Below, one piece after another: positions 49,578 through 58,865 of a stretch of DNA of 64,000 nt (the stretch's first letter is position 1; every line of letters begins with the position of its first letter). The stretch lies in the NCBI RefSeq assembly GCF_001305515.1, contig NZ_LJYW01000001.1:2930580-2994579 (forward strand). Direction: 5' to 3'. Source of the stretch: Prosthecodimorpha hirschii (GTDB taxonomy: Bacteria > Pseudomonadota > Alphaproteobacteria > Rhizobiales > Ancalomicrobiaceae). Both the position numbers and the translations under genes were made by a program. The notes beneath the pieces were generated by a model. That model had not been told where the DNA came from, did no database searches, and saw only the letters and a list, made by a program, of their open reading frames with translations.

Positions 49578-52500
49578 ACGAGGCGGCCTCGGCCGCCGCC
49601 ACATCCCTGAAGACGCAGATCGGCGCGCTCGACGATTCGCTCGCCCGCATTCCGAGCTCCGTCGTTGCGGCGACCGACCGGGCGTTGATCGCCATCACCT
49701 CCGGCGTCGAGGAGACCTCGCTGCGGATGCAGGATGTGACGCGGTCGTTCAACGACATGGCGGCAGCCGAGATGGAGCGCCAGTCGGAACAGATCACGGT
49801 CGCCCTGGGACGGGCCGCCGAACAGATCCTGGAAGCGACCCAGGCGGCGTCCGGCGAGCTGCGCACGGCGGGCGAATATCTCGGTCTCAGCGTCGTCGAC
49901 GGCAGCCGCCTCGTCGGCGAGAGCGCGGAAAGCGCGCGCTCCGTCCTGTCGGGCGCCGTCGAGGCGCTCGAACAGCAGATCGTCGAGTTCTCCGGCCATG
50001 TCCGGGCGGCCTCGGCCGAACTCGCCGTCCATCCGGCCCGGGTCGCCGATGCCTTCGAGGCGGTCTGGGGCCGCAGCGTCGAGCGGCAGCTCGAAATCGT
50101 GGCCGAGAATATCAGGAGCTCGGCGTCCGCGCTGGAAAGCATGAGCGGCACCGTTCGGGCGGCCGAGCAGCACTATGCCCAGCAGATCGACAGTTCCGCG
50201 TCCTGTCTCAACCGCGCGACCGATCGGCTGGAGGGCACGCTGGCGTCCGGCACCGACCGCCTGAACGAGCAGCTCGGGGCCGTGCGCAACACGCTGGCGG
50301 ATCTGGTGCGCTCGGTCGGCGACAGTTCCAGCGAGGCCGCACAGGTCGTCAGGGTCGCGATCGCCGATCTCGACTCGGGCCTCGCCCAGGTTCCGCGCGC
50401 CGTCACCCGGGCGACGGATACCGCGCTCGACGGGCTCAGTGCGCGCCTGCGCGAGATCGAGACCGTCCTGCAGACCCTGCCGGGCTCGATCGCCGCTTCC
50501 GCCGAGAGCGCGGCGGGGACGATCGGCACTGTCCTGAACGCAACCGCCGAGGACGTTCGCGAACGCACCCGGACGATCGGCCAGCAGCTCGACGCGACGG
50601 TCACCACCAGCATCGGGCTCCTCCAGTCGGGCGTCGAGGCGGCCGGCGACAATCTGCGCCGCCAGGCCGAACAGGCGGCCGGCACCAATGTCGAGGCCGC
50701 GCAGGCGATCGCGACCCAGATCCGGCAGGTCGAGGCGGTGCTGCAGACGTTGCCGACGAGCGTCTCGACGCTGACCCAGGATTCGGTCGTCCGCATCAGC
50801 GCCGCGATCGAGACGGCGGCCCAGGGCTGGGAGACCCAGTCCGGACGCTTCTCCGACATGGCTTCCGAGAAGATCCGCGCGTTGAGCGGCACCCTGATCG
50901 AGACCGGCGAAACGCTGGTCCGGCAGACCCATCAGGCGGCCGACATCAATGTCGCCGCCGCCGACACGGTCGCGAAGCGGCTGCATCAGATCGACGAGAC
51001 CCTGCAGCGCCTGCCGGCCACCATGTCGGACGCCTCCCAGTCCGCCGTCTTCACGATCGGCGCCGGGATGACCGCCGCCGTCCAGGACCTCAAGCAGCAG
51101 TTCGTCAGCTTCACCGGCAGCATGGTCGACAATCTGGCCAGCCGGGTCGAGAGCCTCGGCCGGCTCCTCGAAGAGGCCGGCCAGTCCATCGCGCGCCAGT
51201 CCGCCGATGTCGCCGCCGAACAGGCAGCGTCCTCGAAGGCGCTGGTCGGACAGGTGCGGGAACTCGAGGCCGTGATGGCCGCCCTCCCGGCGACCCTCAG
51301 GACCTCCGCCGAGACCACGGCCGCCACGGTCGGCGCGACCCTCGACAGGACCTCCCAGGAGGTCCTCGACCGGACCCGGGCGATCGTCGAGACGCTGGCA
51401 TCCGGCCTGCGTGTCCAGGTCGATGCCGTCTCCTCGCGGCTGCTGGCCGCGGGTAGCGACCTGGCCGAAGCCACGCAGCGCACCGCCGCCTCGGTGCGCG
51501 AGGCGGGCGACGGGCTGGTGGCGGGCAGTCGCGAAGGCGCCCAGCTTCTGGTCGTCGCCTCCAGTCAGCTGCGCGAGGACTTCGCCGGATCGGTGCAGTC
51601 CCTCAAGGTGCAGGTGGACGAACTGTCCGGACGCATCGACACGGCCTCCGCCGAACTGGCGCGCCAGCCCGAGCATGTCGCCAACACGCTCGGCCGGTTG
51701 TGGGAGGCCGCGGTCGGTCGCCAGATCACGCTGCTGTCCTCCGGGGTCAGCGAGTCCGTGTCCGCCCTGTCGGGCGTGGCCTCCGCGCTCAAGGATGCCG
51801 ACAAGAAGATCGGCGATACGGTCGGAGAGGCGGCACGCGTGCTGATGTCGAGCAGCGAGGCGCTCGACGATGCCCTGTTCACCCACGGCTCGCGCGTCGC
51901 CGGCCAGCTCGATTCCATCGAGAACGTCCTGCAGCGCATTCCGCAGGTCGTCGAAACCTCCGCTCTCAACGCGGTCAAGGCCATCGACCTCTCGGCCGCG
52001 ACCTTGAACGAAAGCGTGTCGCGCCTGCCCGCCACCGTCGTCGGGGCGACCACGGGCGCGATGAGATCTCTGCGGGAAGCCGTCGAGGATATCGAAGCGA
52101 CGCTGCGCAAGGTGCCGGTCACCATCGGCCATGCCGCCGAGTCCAGCGTTGCCGGCCTCACCCAGAGCCTGAGCACCGCGATCGCTGATCTGCGTGACCA
52201 GCACCGGGCGCTGGCGGAGCATTCCCAGGAGCGCTTTGCGGCGCTCTTCTCCGACTTCGCAGCGACCGGCGTTCAGTTCAAGTCGACGATCCAGGCCGCG
52301 GGCGAGAGCCTGACCGGCGCCGGTGTCGAACTGAACCGCAACACGAGCCAGAGCATTGCGACCATTGGCGAGGCCGCCGAGGTGGCGCGGACCCGGATCG
52401 ACGACGCCGTCTCCGGACTGGGTCGTCAGATCGACCGGCTGGCCAACCGCCTCGAACTGGCGTCCGCCGAACTGATCCGGCAGCCGGAACGCATGTCCGA

Positions 52501-53770
52501 GACCCTCGCGTCGCTGTGGCAGCAATCCGCCACCGCGCAGGTGGAGGCGCTGTCGGGAACCGTCCGCGCCGCCGTCGAAGCGCTCGAGACCGTCGTCCGC
52601 GGGGTCTCCGAAACCGGGACCGGACTGACCGACGGCATCAACGTCGCGGCCGGGCGGCTGGAGGCGGCGGCCGATGCCGTCGACAGCGTCCTGGCCACCA
52701 GCGCAGAAACCCAGAAGTCCCAGATCGTGGCGCTCGGCGGTATCGTCGAGACGATCCCGGATCGCATCTTCGGCGTCGTCGACGAGATGACCCGCACCTT
52801 GCGCCTGCGCATCGAGGACCTGGACGGCGTCATCGGCGCCCTGCCGGAGCATGTCGCGAAGTCGACCGAACAGGCGGTCGCGACCATTGCGGCCGGGGCC
52901 GCGACGCTCGAGGACGCGCTGGCGCATCTGCCCGTCAAGGCATCCGAAACCGCCGAACGGTCGCTGGTCTCGATCACAGCGGGCGTCGAGGCCCTGGCGC
53001 GGAAGGTCCAGGACGCCGGGCGGGACTTCACCCGCGCCAGCACGGCCGAACTGGAGTTGAAGGTTCGCGATCTGGGCGGCGTCCTCGACGAGGCCGGCCA
53101 GGCGATGGTGATCGCGATGCGGCAGTCGGCGGAAGAGTTCCGGCGCAACGGCGGGATCCTGCGCGAGGATTTCGCCGCCGGCATGTCGCAGAGCGTCGAA
53201 CGCATCGCCCATGGCACGCAGTTGGCCGCCACCCAGCTGCAGGCGGCCGTGGAACATCTCGACCTGCGCATCTCCGCCCTGGCCAGCCGGATCGACAGGA
53301 CCGCCGAGGTGATCTCGGCCACCGGTCGCGAGATCGATGCGGCCGGCCGGAACATCGCCGGCTCGTCCGGCTCGATCGCCGATCTGGGGCAGCTCTACGA
53401 CAAGACCGCCGAGCCTCTGGCCGGGTCGATCGCCGCGACCAAGCAGGCTCTCGACCAGGTCCTGGCCGGTCTTGCCACGGTGACCGATGTCAACCAGCGC
53501 GGCGCCGAAGCCCTGCAGACGGTCGCCCTCGGCGGCAATGCGGCCCGGGAGTTCTTCGAGACGCAGGGCGTCCGCATCGCCGATCTCGATGCGGTCATCT
53601 CAAGCACGCTCGAGCAGCTGCGCGAGAGCATGCGCCGGCTGTCCGTCGACGTGACGACCGAGCTGCGCGTCATGGTCGATGACAACCGCCAGGAAGTGCA
53701 GGAGTTCCTGCGCAGCGTAGCCGGCTCGATGCCGGACGTGACCGAGCGGAGCAAGGTCTACATGCGCTGA
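49571..53770 (+). CDS. Giant coiled-coil repeat protein (3' part of split gene)
   Basis: 1399 aa from ATG 49571. Coding in this frame begins earlier (VLSGVPTMVNEA), so 49571 is probably not a true start. The protein is nearly all helix, rich in Ala, Ser, Thr, Glu, without cysteine-rich or enzymatic motifs. A unit of the form L-x-x-hydrophobic-Pro recurs about eleven times (LARIP, LAQVP, LQTLP, LQRLP, LQRIP, LRKVP, LAHLP and others). A second repeat, ASAEL-x(3)-P followed by a Trp about 13 residues on, appears three times near residues 148, 691 and 963. Apolipoprotein- or kinesin-like annotations are common for such sequences and carry no functional meaning. The C-terminus (VTTELRVMVDDNRQEVQEFL) is non-repetitive. 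It is probably a cytoplasmic tail attached to the membrane head upstream. Confidence 0.75.
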   Translation: MVNEAASAAATSLKTQIGALDDSLARIPSSVVAATDRALIAITSGVEETSLRMQDVTRSFNDMAAAEMERQSEQITVALGRAAEQILEATQAASGELRTAGEYLGLSVVDGSRLVGESAESARSVLSGAVEALEQQIVEFSGHVRAASAELAVHPARVADAFEAVWGRSVERQLEIVAENIRSSASALESMSGTVRAAEQHYAQQIDSSASCLNRATDRLEGTLASGTDRLNEQLGAVRNTLADLVRSVGDSSSEAAQVVRVAIADLDSGLAQVPRAVTRATDTALDGLSARLREIETVLQTLPGSIAASAESAAGTIGTVLNATAEDVRERTRTIGQQLDATVTTSIGLLQSGVEAAGDNLRRQAEQAAGTNVEAAQAIATQIRQVEAVLQTLPTSVSTLTQDSVVRISAAIETAAQGWETQSGRFSDMASEKIRALSGTLIETGETLVRQTHQAADINVAAADTVAKRLHQIDETLQRLPATMSDASQSAVFTIGAGMTAAVQDLKQQFVSFTGSMVDNLASRVESLGRLLEEAGQSIARQSADVAAEQAASSKALVGQVRELEAVMAALPATLRTSAETTAATVGATLDRTSQEVLDRTRAIVETLASGLRVQVDAVSSRLLAAGSDLAEATQRTAASVREAGDGLVAGSREGAQLLVVASSQLREDFAGSVQSLKVQVDELSGRIDTASAELARQPEHVANTLGRLWEAAVGRQITLLSSGVSESVSALSGVASALKDADKKIGDTVGEAARVLMSSSEALDDALFTHGSRVAGQLDSIENVLQRIPQVVETSALNAVKAIDLSAATLNESVSRLPATVVGATTGAMRSLREAVEDIEATLRKVPVTIGHAAESSVAGLTQSLSTAIADLRDQHRALAEHSQERFAALFSDFAATGVQFKSTIQAAGESLTGAGVELNRNTSQSIATIGEAAEVARTRIDDAVSGLGRQIDRLANRLELASAELIRQPERMSETLASLWQQSATAQVEALSGTVRAAVEALETVVRGVSETGTGLTDGINVAAGRLEAAADAVDSVLATSAETQKSQIVALGGIVETIPDRIFGVVDEMTRTLRLRIEDLDGVIGALPEHVAKSTEQAVATIAAGAATLEDALAHLPVKASETAERSLVSITAGVEALARKVQDAGRDFTRASTAELELKVRDLGGVLDEAGQAMVIAMRQSAEEFRRNGGILREDFAAGMSQSVERIAHGTQLAATQLQAAVEHLDLRISALASRIDRTAEVISATGREIDAAGRNIAGSSGSIADLGQLYDKTAEPLAGSIAATKQALDQVLAGLATVTDVNQRGAEALQTVALGGNAAREFFETQGVRIADLDAVISSTLEQLRESMRRLSVDVTTELRVMVDDNRQEVQEFLRSVAGSMPDVTERSKVYMR

Positions 53771-54180
53771 TTGGCGGGGTCTGCCGCGGTCGGCGGGCCG
53801 GTCCCGCCGGCCGGGGCCGACATCGGGTGGGGCGGCGTGCCGCTCCCCCGCGCGGTCGGAGTGACGGACGGGAGTGCAACGTCCCGGCACATCGGGGCGT
53901 TTCCACGCTGGTTGCGGCGCCGTCGTCTGGGTTCGTCGATCTGCGACGTCACCCTCGCGGCGCTGAAACCCGCGGACTCACGTCGTCCCGATGAACGCGC
54001 GCAAGATCTTCGGGGGCCGTCCCCGCGACCATCCAAGCTTCCGGGCCGCTCTCCGGAAACGAACCGACACCACAAGGCCGTCCAGTCGCTGCGAATACGT
54101 CAATCCGCCTCCGGATATTCCGCCGAAGCCAGAGAGTCCCGTCAGAATCCGTCCATCAAGAAACGAGGGCCTGATCGACA
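53771..54180. other. Intergenic region
   Basis: 410 GC-rich bases after the giant coil gene. Overlapping open frames on both strands have no recognisable features. No terminator with a T-run was found. I see nothing else. Confidence 0.4.
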
Positions 54181-54420
54181 ATGCGCGAATCCAACCGCTC
54201 TCTGTCTTCCGCCTTGACGACACGGATTCGAAGCGCGATTTCGCGGTTCATACGACGCAATATCGTCGATGACGCGCCCTTGGATCTCACCATCATCGAA
54301 GCCGAAATCGATGCCTTCCCGAGAACGGGAAGCGAACGGCTGATGATTTACATTCTCTGCATGTTGAATGGCGCGGTCTGGCTATTGATCTTCGTACTGC
54401 TGCTCCGCCCCGGTTCGTGA
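54181..54420 (+). CDS. Small single-pass membrane protein (79 aa)
   Basis: A basic N-terminal half (TTRIRSAISRFIRRN) is followed by DDAPLDLTIIEAEIDAF and a hydrophobic helix at about residues 54-76 (LMIYILCMLNGAVWLLIFVL). There is a GAGGG sequence 11 bases before the ATG. Base composition is slightly less GC-rich than the neighbours. No family recognised. The distinct hydrophobic segment argues for a real gene, but this is uncertain. Confidence 0.5.
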   Translation: MRESNRSLSSALTTRIRSAISRFIRRNIVDDAPLDLTIIEAEIDAFPRTGSERLMIYILCMLNGAVWLLIFVLLLRPGS

Positions 54421-55087
54421 TGCGGGCAGCCTCCTAAGACGGCTGCGGGCACGCCACGCATCGTCGGGTCGGGTCCGATCCCATCCGGCGAGAGTCGGAC
54501 CTCCGACGCGCCCGCACCTGCCGGCACCTGTGTGAACATGCGCACAAGCACGATCGCCGGGACCGGCGGCCTAAGCCGGGATCGACGGATGGCCGGTTCG
54601 ACCCCCTTGCCCCCGCCGGGGCGGGACATGCCCCTCCAGCCGCGCCAAACGGGTCGCCCATGCGCCCCGCCGCCGCGCGCCGACCCCCCCCCCGCCCGGA
54701 GGCCATCGGGAACGCTGCCCCAGGCGCACCTGCGCGCGGGGGGACGGGCATCCTAATCGAACCGGCTTTGAAGACGAAGGGGGCCCGCGTTCGGGAACGC
54801 GCGGCGGAACCCGGGCGGGCCGCCCGGGCCCATCAAGACCGGTTCGCGACGCGCGAAGCGAAGCCCGGCGCCACCGCCAAGCTGCGGGATGACGGGCGCA
54901 AGGGCCGACGCCGTCGATGGGCGCGGTGGCCGCGAGGACCGGGGGGGCTTTGGCTGAGACAAAGCGCCCAGCCCCCCCGGGGTACCGCGCAGGTGGCGGT
55001 CCTGCACGGAGACGAAAGGGCCATGTGTTGGCAGGGACGGCAGGCAGGGCTTGGGACGGGCGGCGGGCACCCGTCCCGGCGGCGGCG
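54421..55087. other. Very GC-rich intergenic region
   Basis: 667 bases with long G and C runs (for example near 54685 and 54941). A hairpin with arms GGGGGGGCTTTG (54941-54952) and CAAAG ... GCCCCCCC (54960-54978), interrupted by six bases, could act behind the minus-strand gene at 55088. The open frames on both strands look like composition artefacts. No gene supported. Confidence 0.4.
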
Positions 55088-55672
55088 TCAGCCAGCCATT
55101 GCGACGACGGGCGGCGCAGCCGGGATCGAGCCGGCGGAGGCAGCCCCCCGGTCCCCGTCATCGGCGGCCGGATTGTAGCCCAGGACGCGGATCACGGGTT
55201 CCCTGTCGCCCGCATAGTGCACCGGACAGGTCGGCTGGCCGTTGCGGATGCCGAAGCCACGCAGGCGTTCGAGCGCGTTCTTGAAGGTGACCAGCCGCGC
55301 GGTCCGATTGATCGCGAAACTGTGGCGCAGGATCGACAGGTCGACGATGTGGGTGCGGACGCCGCGCGCGATCGAGAACTGCAGCAGCATCTCGAATTCG
55401 ACGAGATCGTCCCGCGACCGGCGGTCGGCATTGGCGAGGGCATCGGCGGCTATCCGGGAGCGCCGGCTGATGAACGCAGCGGCGGCCTCCGAGAAGTCCG
55501 GTTGCCAGACCCTTTCGCCGGTCTCCGACGCCGCAGGGGCGCCGGCCGGCGCTTCGGCCGGCTGCCGAACCGCGACCGAAACGCCGGCGCCGAGCAAGGA
55601 CGACGGAAACCCGCGGACCGCATCGAGAATGGGGCCGAGCCTCGGCGCCGTCAGGGCGGCAGTGGTCCACAT
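55088..55672 (-). CDS. Hypothetical protein (194 aa)
   Basis: Not recognised. It starts at ATG 55672, with GGAG eight bases before it. Residues about 1-45 are hydrophobic/neutral (MWTTAALTAPRLGPILDAV), 45-65 are Ala/Pro-rich. The core at about 70-160 is helical: DFSEAAAAFISRRSRIAADAL, DDLVEFEMLLQFSIARGVR, TFKNALERLRGFGIRNG. The core ends VHYAGDREPVIRVLGYNP. The last helices could be a winged-helix-like unit, but this is a guess. It lies between a GC-rich stretch and an AT-rich promoter region, just before the SciP-like gene on the other strand. Confidence 0.55.
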   Translation of the reverse strand: MWTTAALTAPRLGPILDAVRGFPSSLLGAGVSVAVRQPAEAPAGAPAASETGERVWQPDFSEAAAAFISRRSRIAADALANADRRSRDDLVEFEMLLQFSIARGVRTHIVDLSILRHSFAINRTARLVTFKNALERLRGFGIRNGQPTCPVHYAGDREPVIRVLGYNPAADDGDRGAASAGSIPAAPPVVAMAG

Positions 55673-56034
55673 CGCACAATCTCCGGTAAAAGCGTCACGA
55701 TCAAACTCAACCATAAAACTTAACGGCCGAAAATAGACAAAAGAGCGAAAAATTGATGATAAGGCACGTAATGGTATCAGGATTTTGCGTCTAATTTCAC
55801 TTTCTAACATCGGTGTCCGGTTTGGACGCGAGTAATATCAATTACTTACCGTACTTCCGGGAACCCGGTTGGTCGAATATCAGCCTTAATTGGTCACCAA
55901 ATTGGGTTCCCTGAAATGATTTCATCGGCTCATTGTAAATACTGTCGCCCATATTGGGCATTGGACGACTTTCTATTTTCAGTTGACCCGGCAGCCTGGA
56001 CCGGTACGAGGCATTCAGATTCGGGCGAACCCGC
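55673..56034. other. AT-rich divergent promoter region
   Basis: 362 bases between the 194-aa gene (minus) and the SciP-like gene (plus). It is notably AT-rich at 55690-55850 and 55880-55980 and is probably the control region for both. TTAA occurs at 55716 and 55885 but no complete TTAA-N7-TTAA. No gene seen. Confidence 0.45.
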
Positions 56035-56352
56035 ATGCAACAGGCCGACCTATCCGTCCCGGCGATGGTCTCCGAGACCGCACCGCCATTCGCGCCGGCG
56101 GGTCACGGACAGCGCTGGACTGCCCAGCGCAAGATGGCCGTCCTGGAAGCCTTGGCAAGCGGCGTCGTCAGCCTGTCGGTGCTGCAATCGGACTACGGCA
56201 TCAGTGAATCCGAGTTGCGGGAATGGCATTATGCGGTCGAGAAATACGGCTTCGACGGGCTGAAGCTGAAGCACAAGCGGCCGCGCCGGCAAACCTTCCC
56301 GCCGCGCCGCGCCCCGTCATGGTTCGGCGGTGACGACAGCGATGCCCGGTGA
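56035..56352 (+). CDS. SciP-like DUF1153 protein
   Basis: 105 aa. Residues about 27-83 match the DUF1153/SciP helix-turn-helix: QRWTAQRKMAVLEALASGVV, SLSVLQSDYGISESELREWH, YAVEKYGFDGLK. SciP in Caulobacter binds CtrA and represses its targets. The conserved N-terminal strand of true SciP (a VIGPDGSPLT-like sequence) is missing and the basic tail KHKRPRRQTFPPRR is extra. This is therefore a divergent paralogue, not the main SciP. ATG 56035 is chosen; ATG 56065 is an alternative. It stands alone behind an AT-rich region. Confidence 0.75.
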   Translation: MQQADLSVPAMVSETAPPFAPAGHGQRWTAQRKMAVLEALASGVVSLSVLQSDYGISESELREWHYAVEKYGFDGLKLKHKRPRRQTFPPRRAPSWFGGDDSDAR

Positions 56353-57250
56353 CGGGGCCGCGTCCGCATCGATCGATCGACGCCCGGCAGCGACGGGATG
56401 GCTCTTGATCGCAGGACCCCGAGGCCCTTCGATCCCGAGCCTCCGGCCTGAGGCCGCGGCGCGACCCCCCTGCCAGACAATTGGGACAGTCCTCGTCGTC
56501 GGGCCCATGGGGTGAGTGCCGGACGATGAGGCGAAGTTTCGTCTTCGGGAACGGATAGCGCGAGCGGCTGCAAAACGGTGTCTATGCTCTTGCATACAAT
56601 TGGCATCGGCGTGGCCGCATCAAGCTTGACCAAGACCGCAACGACGGCCAACCCGGGCCGAGTGGAAACCATCGCCGGGCAACATTCGAGATCAACTTCG
56701 GTTTTCGACAATCTCCCCAATTTTAGGTAATCTATTCGATATCACATGATATTTTTAAGTCGTTATGCACAAACGCGATCTCGCGCCGGCTATTGGGTCC
56801 GCAGGACTCTTATACCGCAGAGATCTTCCGATCGATGATCGAACGTTACACGCACAGGACGCTACGTCAATTCAATGGATGCAAGTCATTCGATACTTCC
56901 CCGGAACGCCTTTGATCCAGGTCCATTTCGAGGCATCCCGGCCGCACGGAACCAGTATACGGTGACGAGCTAGCCACCCGCGAAAGAGGCCTCAGGTTGC
57001 CCGTAGCAGTATAATTTCTCTTTTGTCGCTAGGAGCAAATACGGAACGCTAGGCGATACATTTTGCTAATAGATTTCCGATTTGTGTACTGGCGACATTT
57101 CTCGCAAAAATGAGCATTTATTCTATTGATATCCATTAGACAGATCGCGATAAAAAAGAATACCGGCTCGTAAACTGTGGCATAGATCACGGACCGAAAT
57201 CAGCGTGAATCGCGCGAGATCTCCAGGCTCAGCTAACTGATATCAAGATC
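56353..57250. other. Long intergenic region, AT-rich at its right end
   Basis: 898 bases. 56353-56700 is GC-rich and 56720-57250 clearly AT-rich, which suggests foreign or regulatory DNA. A 66-codon open frame at 56765-56965 (plus) has no ribosome site or recognisable domain. No RNA gene or inverted repeat was recognised. I cannot assign any feature here. Confidence 0.4.
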
Positions 57251-57700
57251 ATGCACAACGACATAGAATATAATCTTTCGACTGTCGAAATGAAGACATG
57301 GTCCGGCAGGCGGAGGGATGATGCCGTGAGAAGTGATGTATATGAGGTTCAATTGGACCGCAAAATGGCTTCAGATTTGAATTTGTATTCCACCAAGGCT
57401 GAAAAGGCCGCGAGCCTGCTGCGCGCCTTTGGGCGCATCCGGGATCAGTATTCTTTGGATTTTGACGATATAGCAATCCTGCTTGCATGCGGTCGCATTA
57501 ATTTCGGTTCTCGCAGGCATCCGATATCCTATGCCCAGGCCGCCAATGTCTCTTCCCTGGCCGATTACGTTGGAATTCCACGGGAAACCGTGCGGCGCCG
57601 GCTCCGGATCCTTGCGTCCAAGCAGCTGGTGGCTCGTGTCGCCCATGGCTACATCGTGAGCGAACTGGCCGCCTGGTCTAGCCTCACCGGCGAGTCGTAA
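57251..57700 (+). CDS. Winged-helix regulator, paralogue A
   Basis: 149 aa. A helical N-terminal part leads to LDFDDIAILLACGRINFGSR, then the HTH: AQAANVSSLADYVGIPRETV, RRRLRILASKQLVARVAHGY, IVSELAAW. The RETVRRRL recognition helix and following wing indicate a DNA-binding winged helix of the type seen in many small alphaproteobacterial regulators. It is about 70 percent identical by eye to the protein at 58479-58865 over the shared 108 residues. The start is uncertain: ATG 57251, 57290 or 57365 are possible. It lies in AT-rich surroundings. Confidence 0.75.
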   Translation: MHNDIEYNLSTVEMKTWSGRRRDDAVRSDVYEVQLDRKMASDLNLYSTKAEKAASLLRAFGRIRDQYSLDFDDIAILLACGRINFGSRRHPISYAQAANVSSLADYVGIPRETVRRRLRILASKQLVARVAHGYIVSELAAWSSLTGES

Positions 57701-58478
57701 CTCTGCCGTTGCCCAGACCAGCATGCCCCGAAAGCGCGGCGCGGCTGCAGCAGATCGGAAGCTCGACGCCTTTGCCTTCCGGTTTGCGGCACGCATTCTT
57801 TGGGGCGCTCCGAGGAACGGGATGCGATGTGGATCACGGGTTTTCGTCGGTCGGCTCTCTTCTCCATCAGTATTCCTACTGCTGCATTTTTTGCATTCAG
57901 TTGCATTGCCAGGACGGTCTCCGTCGGCGAGCCGCCCGGGGGGCTTGAATCCCTGGAAATTGTCGATCACAACGATTTGGTATGAAAAATATCAGCTACA
58001 CCCCGATCCACGGCAACCAGTGCGGATCGGACAGGGGCTGATGCGCACATTGGATCGAAGACGGGCAGGTAGTCGGCGGGATTCGAGCGATCGTCGTGTG
58101 TGCGACATCTGCGACGTATGCGAGCAAGTCCCTCGGCCCCGCTACTTATTGGATTCAAATCCAGGCATATAATAAGATTATCGACAATTAAAGTTATAAG
58201 AAAGCGCATACTACCATGAATACCGTATTGCCAGTTTGTTTCCGCTCCGTTAATTGGTGATATTTAGGCTCAATAATGGGCACTTGAAATATTGATCCTT
58301 TGCCTAAAACAATGCGATAACGCTCCATATGGGCAAAGGGCATTGGAACCGGGTAGATGATATCCATATGGTGAATCTGACTCCACTTTTGTTCTCGCTC
58401 AATAGTCGAGCTTAACTTGAAATGCCGAAGGCATTTCAAGTGCCGGGTCGTGGGTAGAAATTCCAGGCGGGGGTGCAG
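57701..58478. other. Intergenic region between the two winged-helix paralogues
   Basis: 778 bases. 57701-58130 is mixed and has several short open frames on both strands without recognised domains. 58150-58440 is AT-rich. I saw no transposase or tRNA. The region may be a remnant of the duplicated unit plus promoter sequence. Confidence 0.4.
58416..58440 (+). repeat. Perfect hairpin upstream of paralogue B
   Basis: CTTGAAATGCC (58416-58426), GAA loop, GGCATTTCAAG (58430-58440): an 11-base stem without mismatch, about 40 bases before the start of the second winged-helix gene. No T-run follows. It could be an operator for the regulator itself or an mRNA leader structure. Confidence 0.75.
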
Positions 58479-58865
58479 ATGCAACGCGAACTTCCAGAAG
58501 AATCCTTGATACCAAGGCCGGGACACCCGGTTTCCTCTGAGATCAACCGGTATTCCGTACGTGCGGAAAAGGCCGGGGAGATGATCAAGAACTTCGGGAA
58601 GATCCGCCAGCAGTATGATCTCGACTTCGACGATGTCGCTATTTTGCTCGCCTGCGGCCGGATCAATTTCGGTTCCAGGAAGTACCAATTCTCCTACGTA
58701 CAGGCTGCGAATGTTTCTTCGATCGCCGACTATATCGCGATGCCGCGCGAGACCGTCCGGCGCCGGTTGCAGATCCTCGACACGAAGCGACTGATGGCGC
58801 GGGTCGCGCATGGATATATCGTCAGCGACCTTGCTGCTTGGTCGTGTCTGACGGGTAATTCCTGA
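58479..58865 (+). CDS. Winged-helix regulator, paralogue B
   Basis: 128 aa from ATG 58479 (AGGCGGGGG precedes it; GTG 58473 is also possible). Same domain as the gene at 57251: LDFDDVAILLACGRINFGSR, QAANVSSIADYIAMPRETVR, RRLQILDTKRLMARVAHGYI. The two genes are a tandem duplication that has diverged, mainly outside the recognition helix. A perfect hairpin lies just upstream. Function unknown; a DNA-binding role is inferred from the fold. Confidence 0.8.
   Translation: MQRELPEESLIPRPGHPVSSEINRYSVRAEKAGEMIKNFGKIRQQYDLDFDDVAILLACGRINFGSRKYQFSYVQAANVSSIADYIAMPRETVRRRLQILDTKRLMARVAHGYIVSDLAAWSCLTGNS

Noticed and set aside
49364-53257. 1297-codon minus-strand frame opposite the giant coil gene
   Set aside because: The plus strand shows ordered internal repeats with conserved L-x-x-hydrophobic-Pro units; the minus product is Arg/Gly/Asp-rich as expected from antisense of Ala-rich coils.
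56765-56965. 66-codon open frame in the AT-rich region
   Set aside because: No Shine-Dalgarno, no domain, and similar frames arise by chance in AT-rich intergenic DNA.
57701-58400. Decayed transposase between the winged-helix paralogues as cause of the duplication
   Set aside because: None of the frames contains recognisable transposase motifs.
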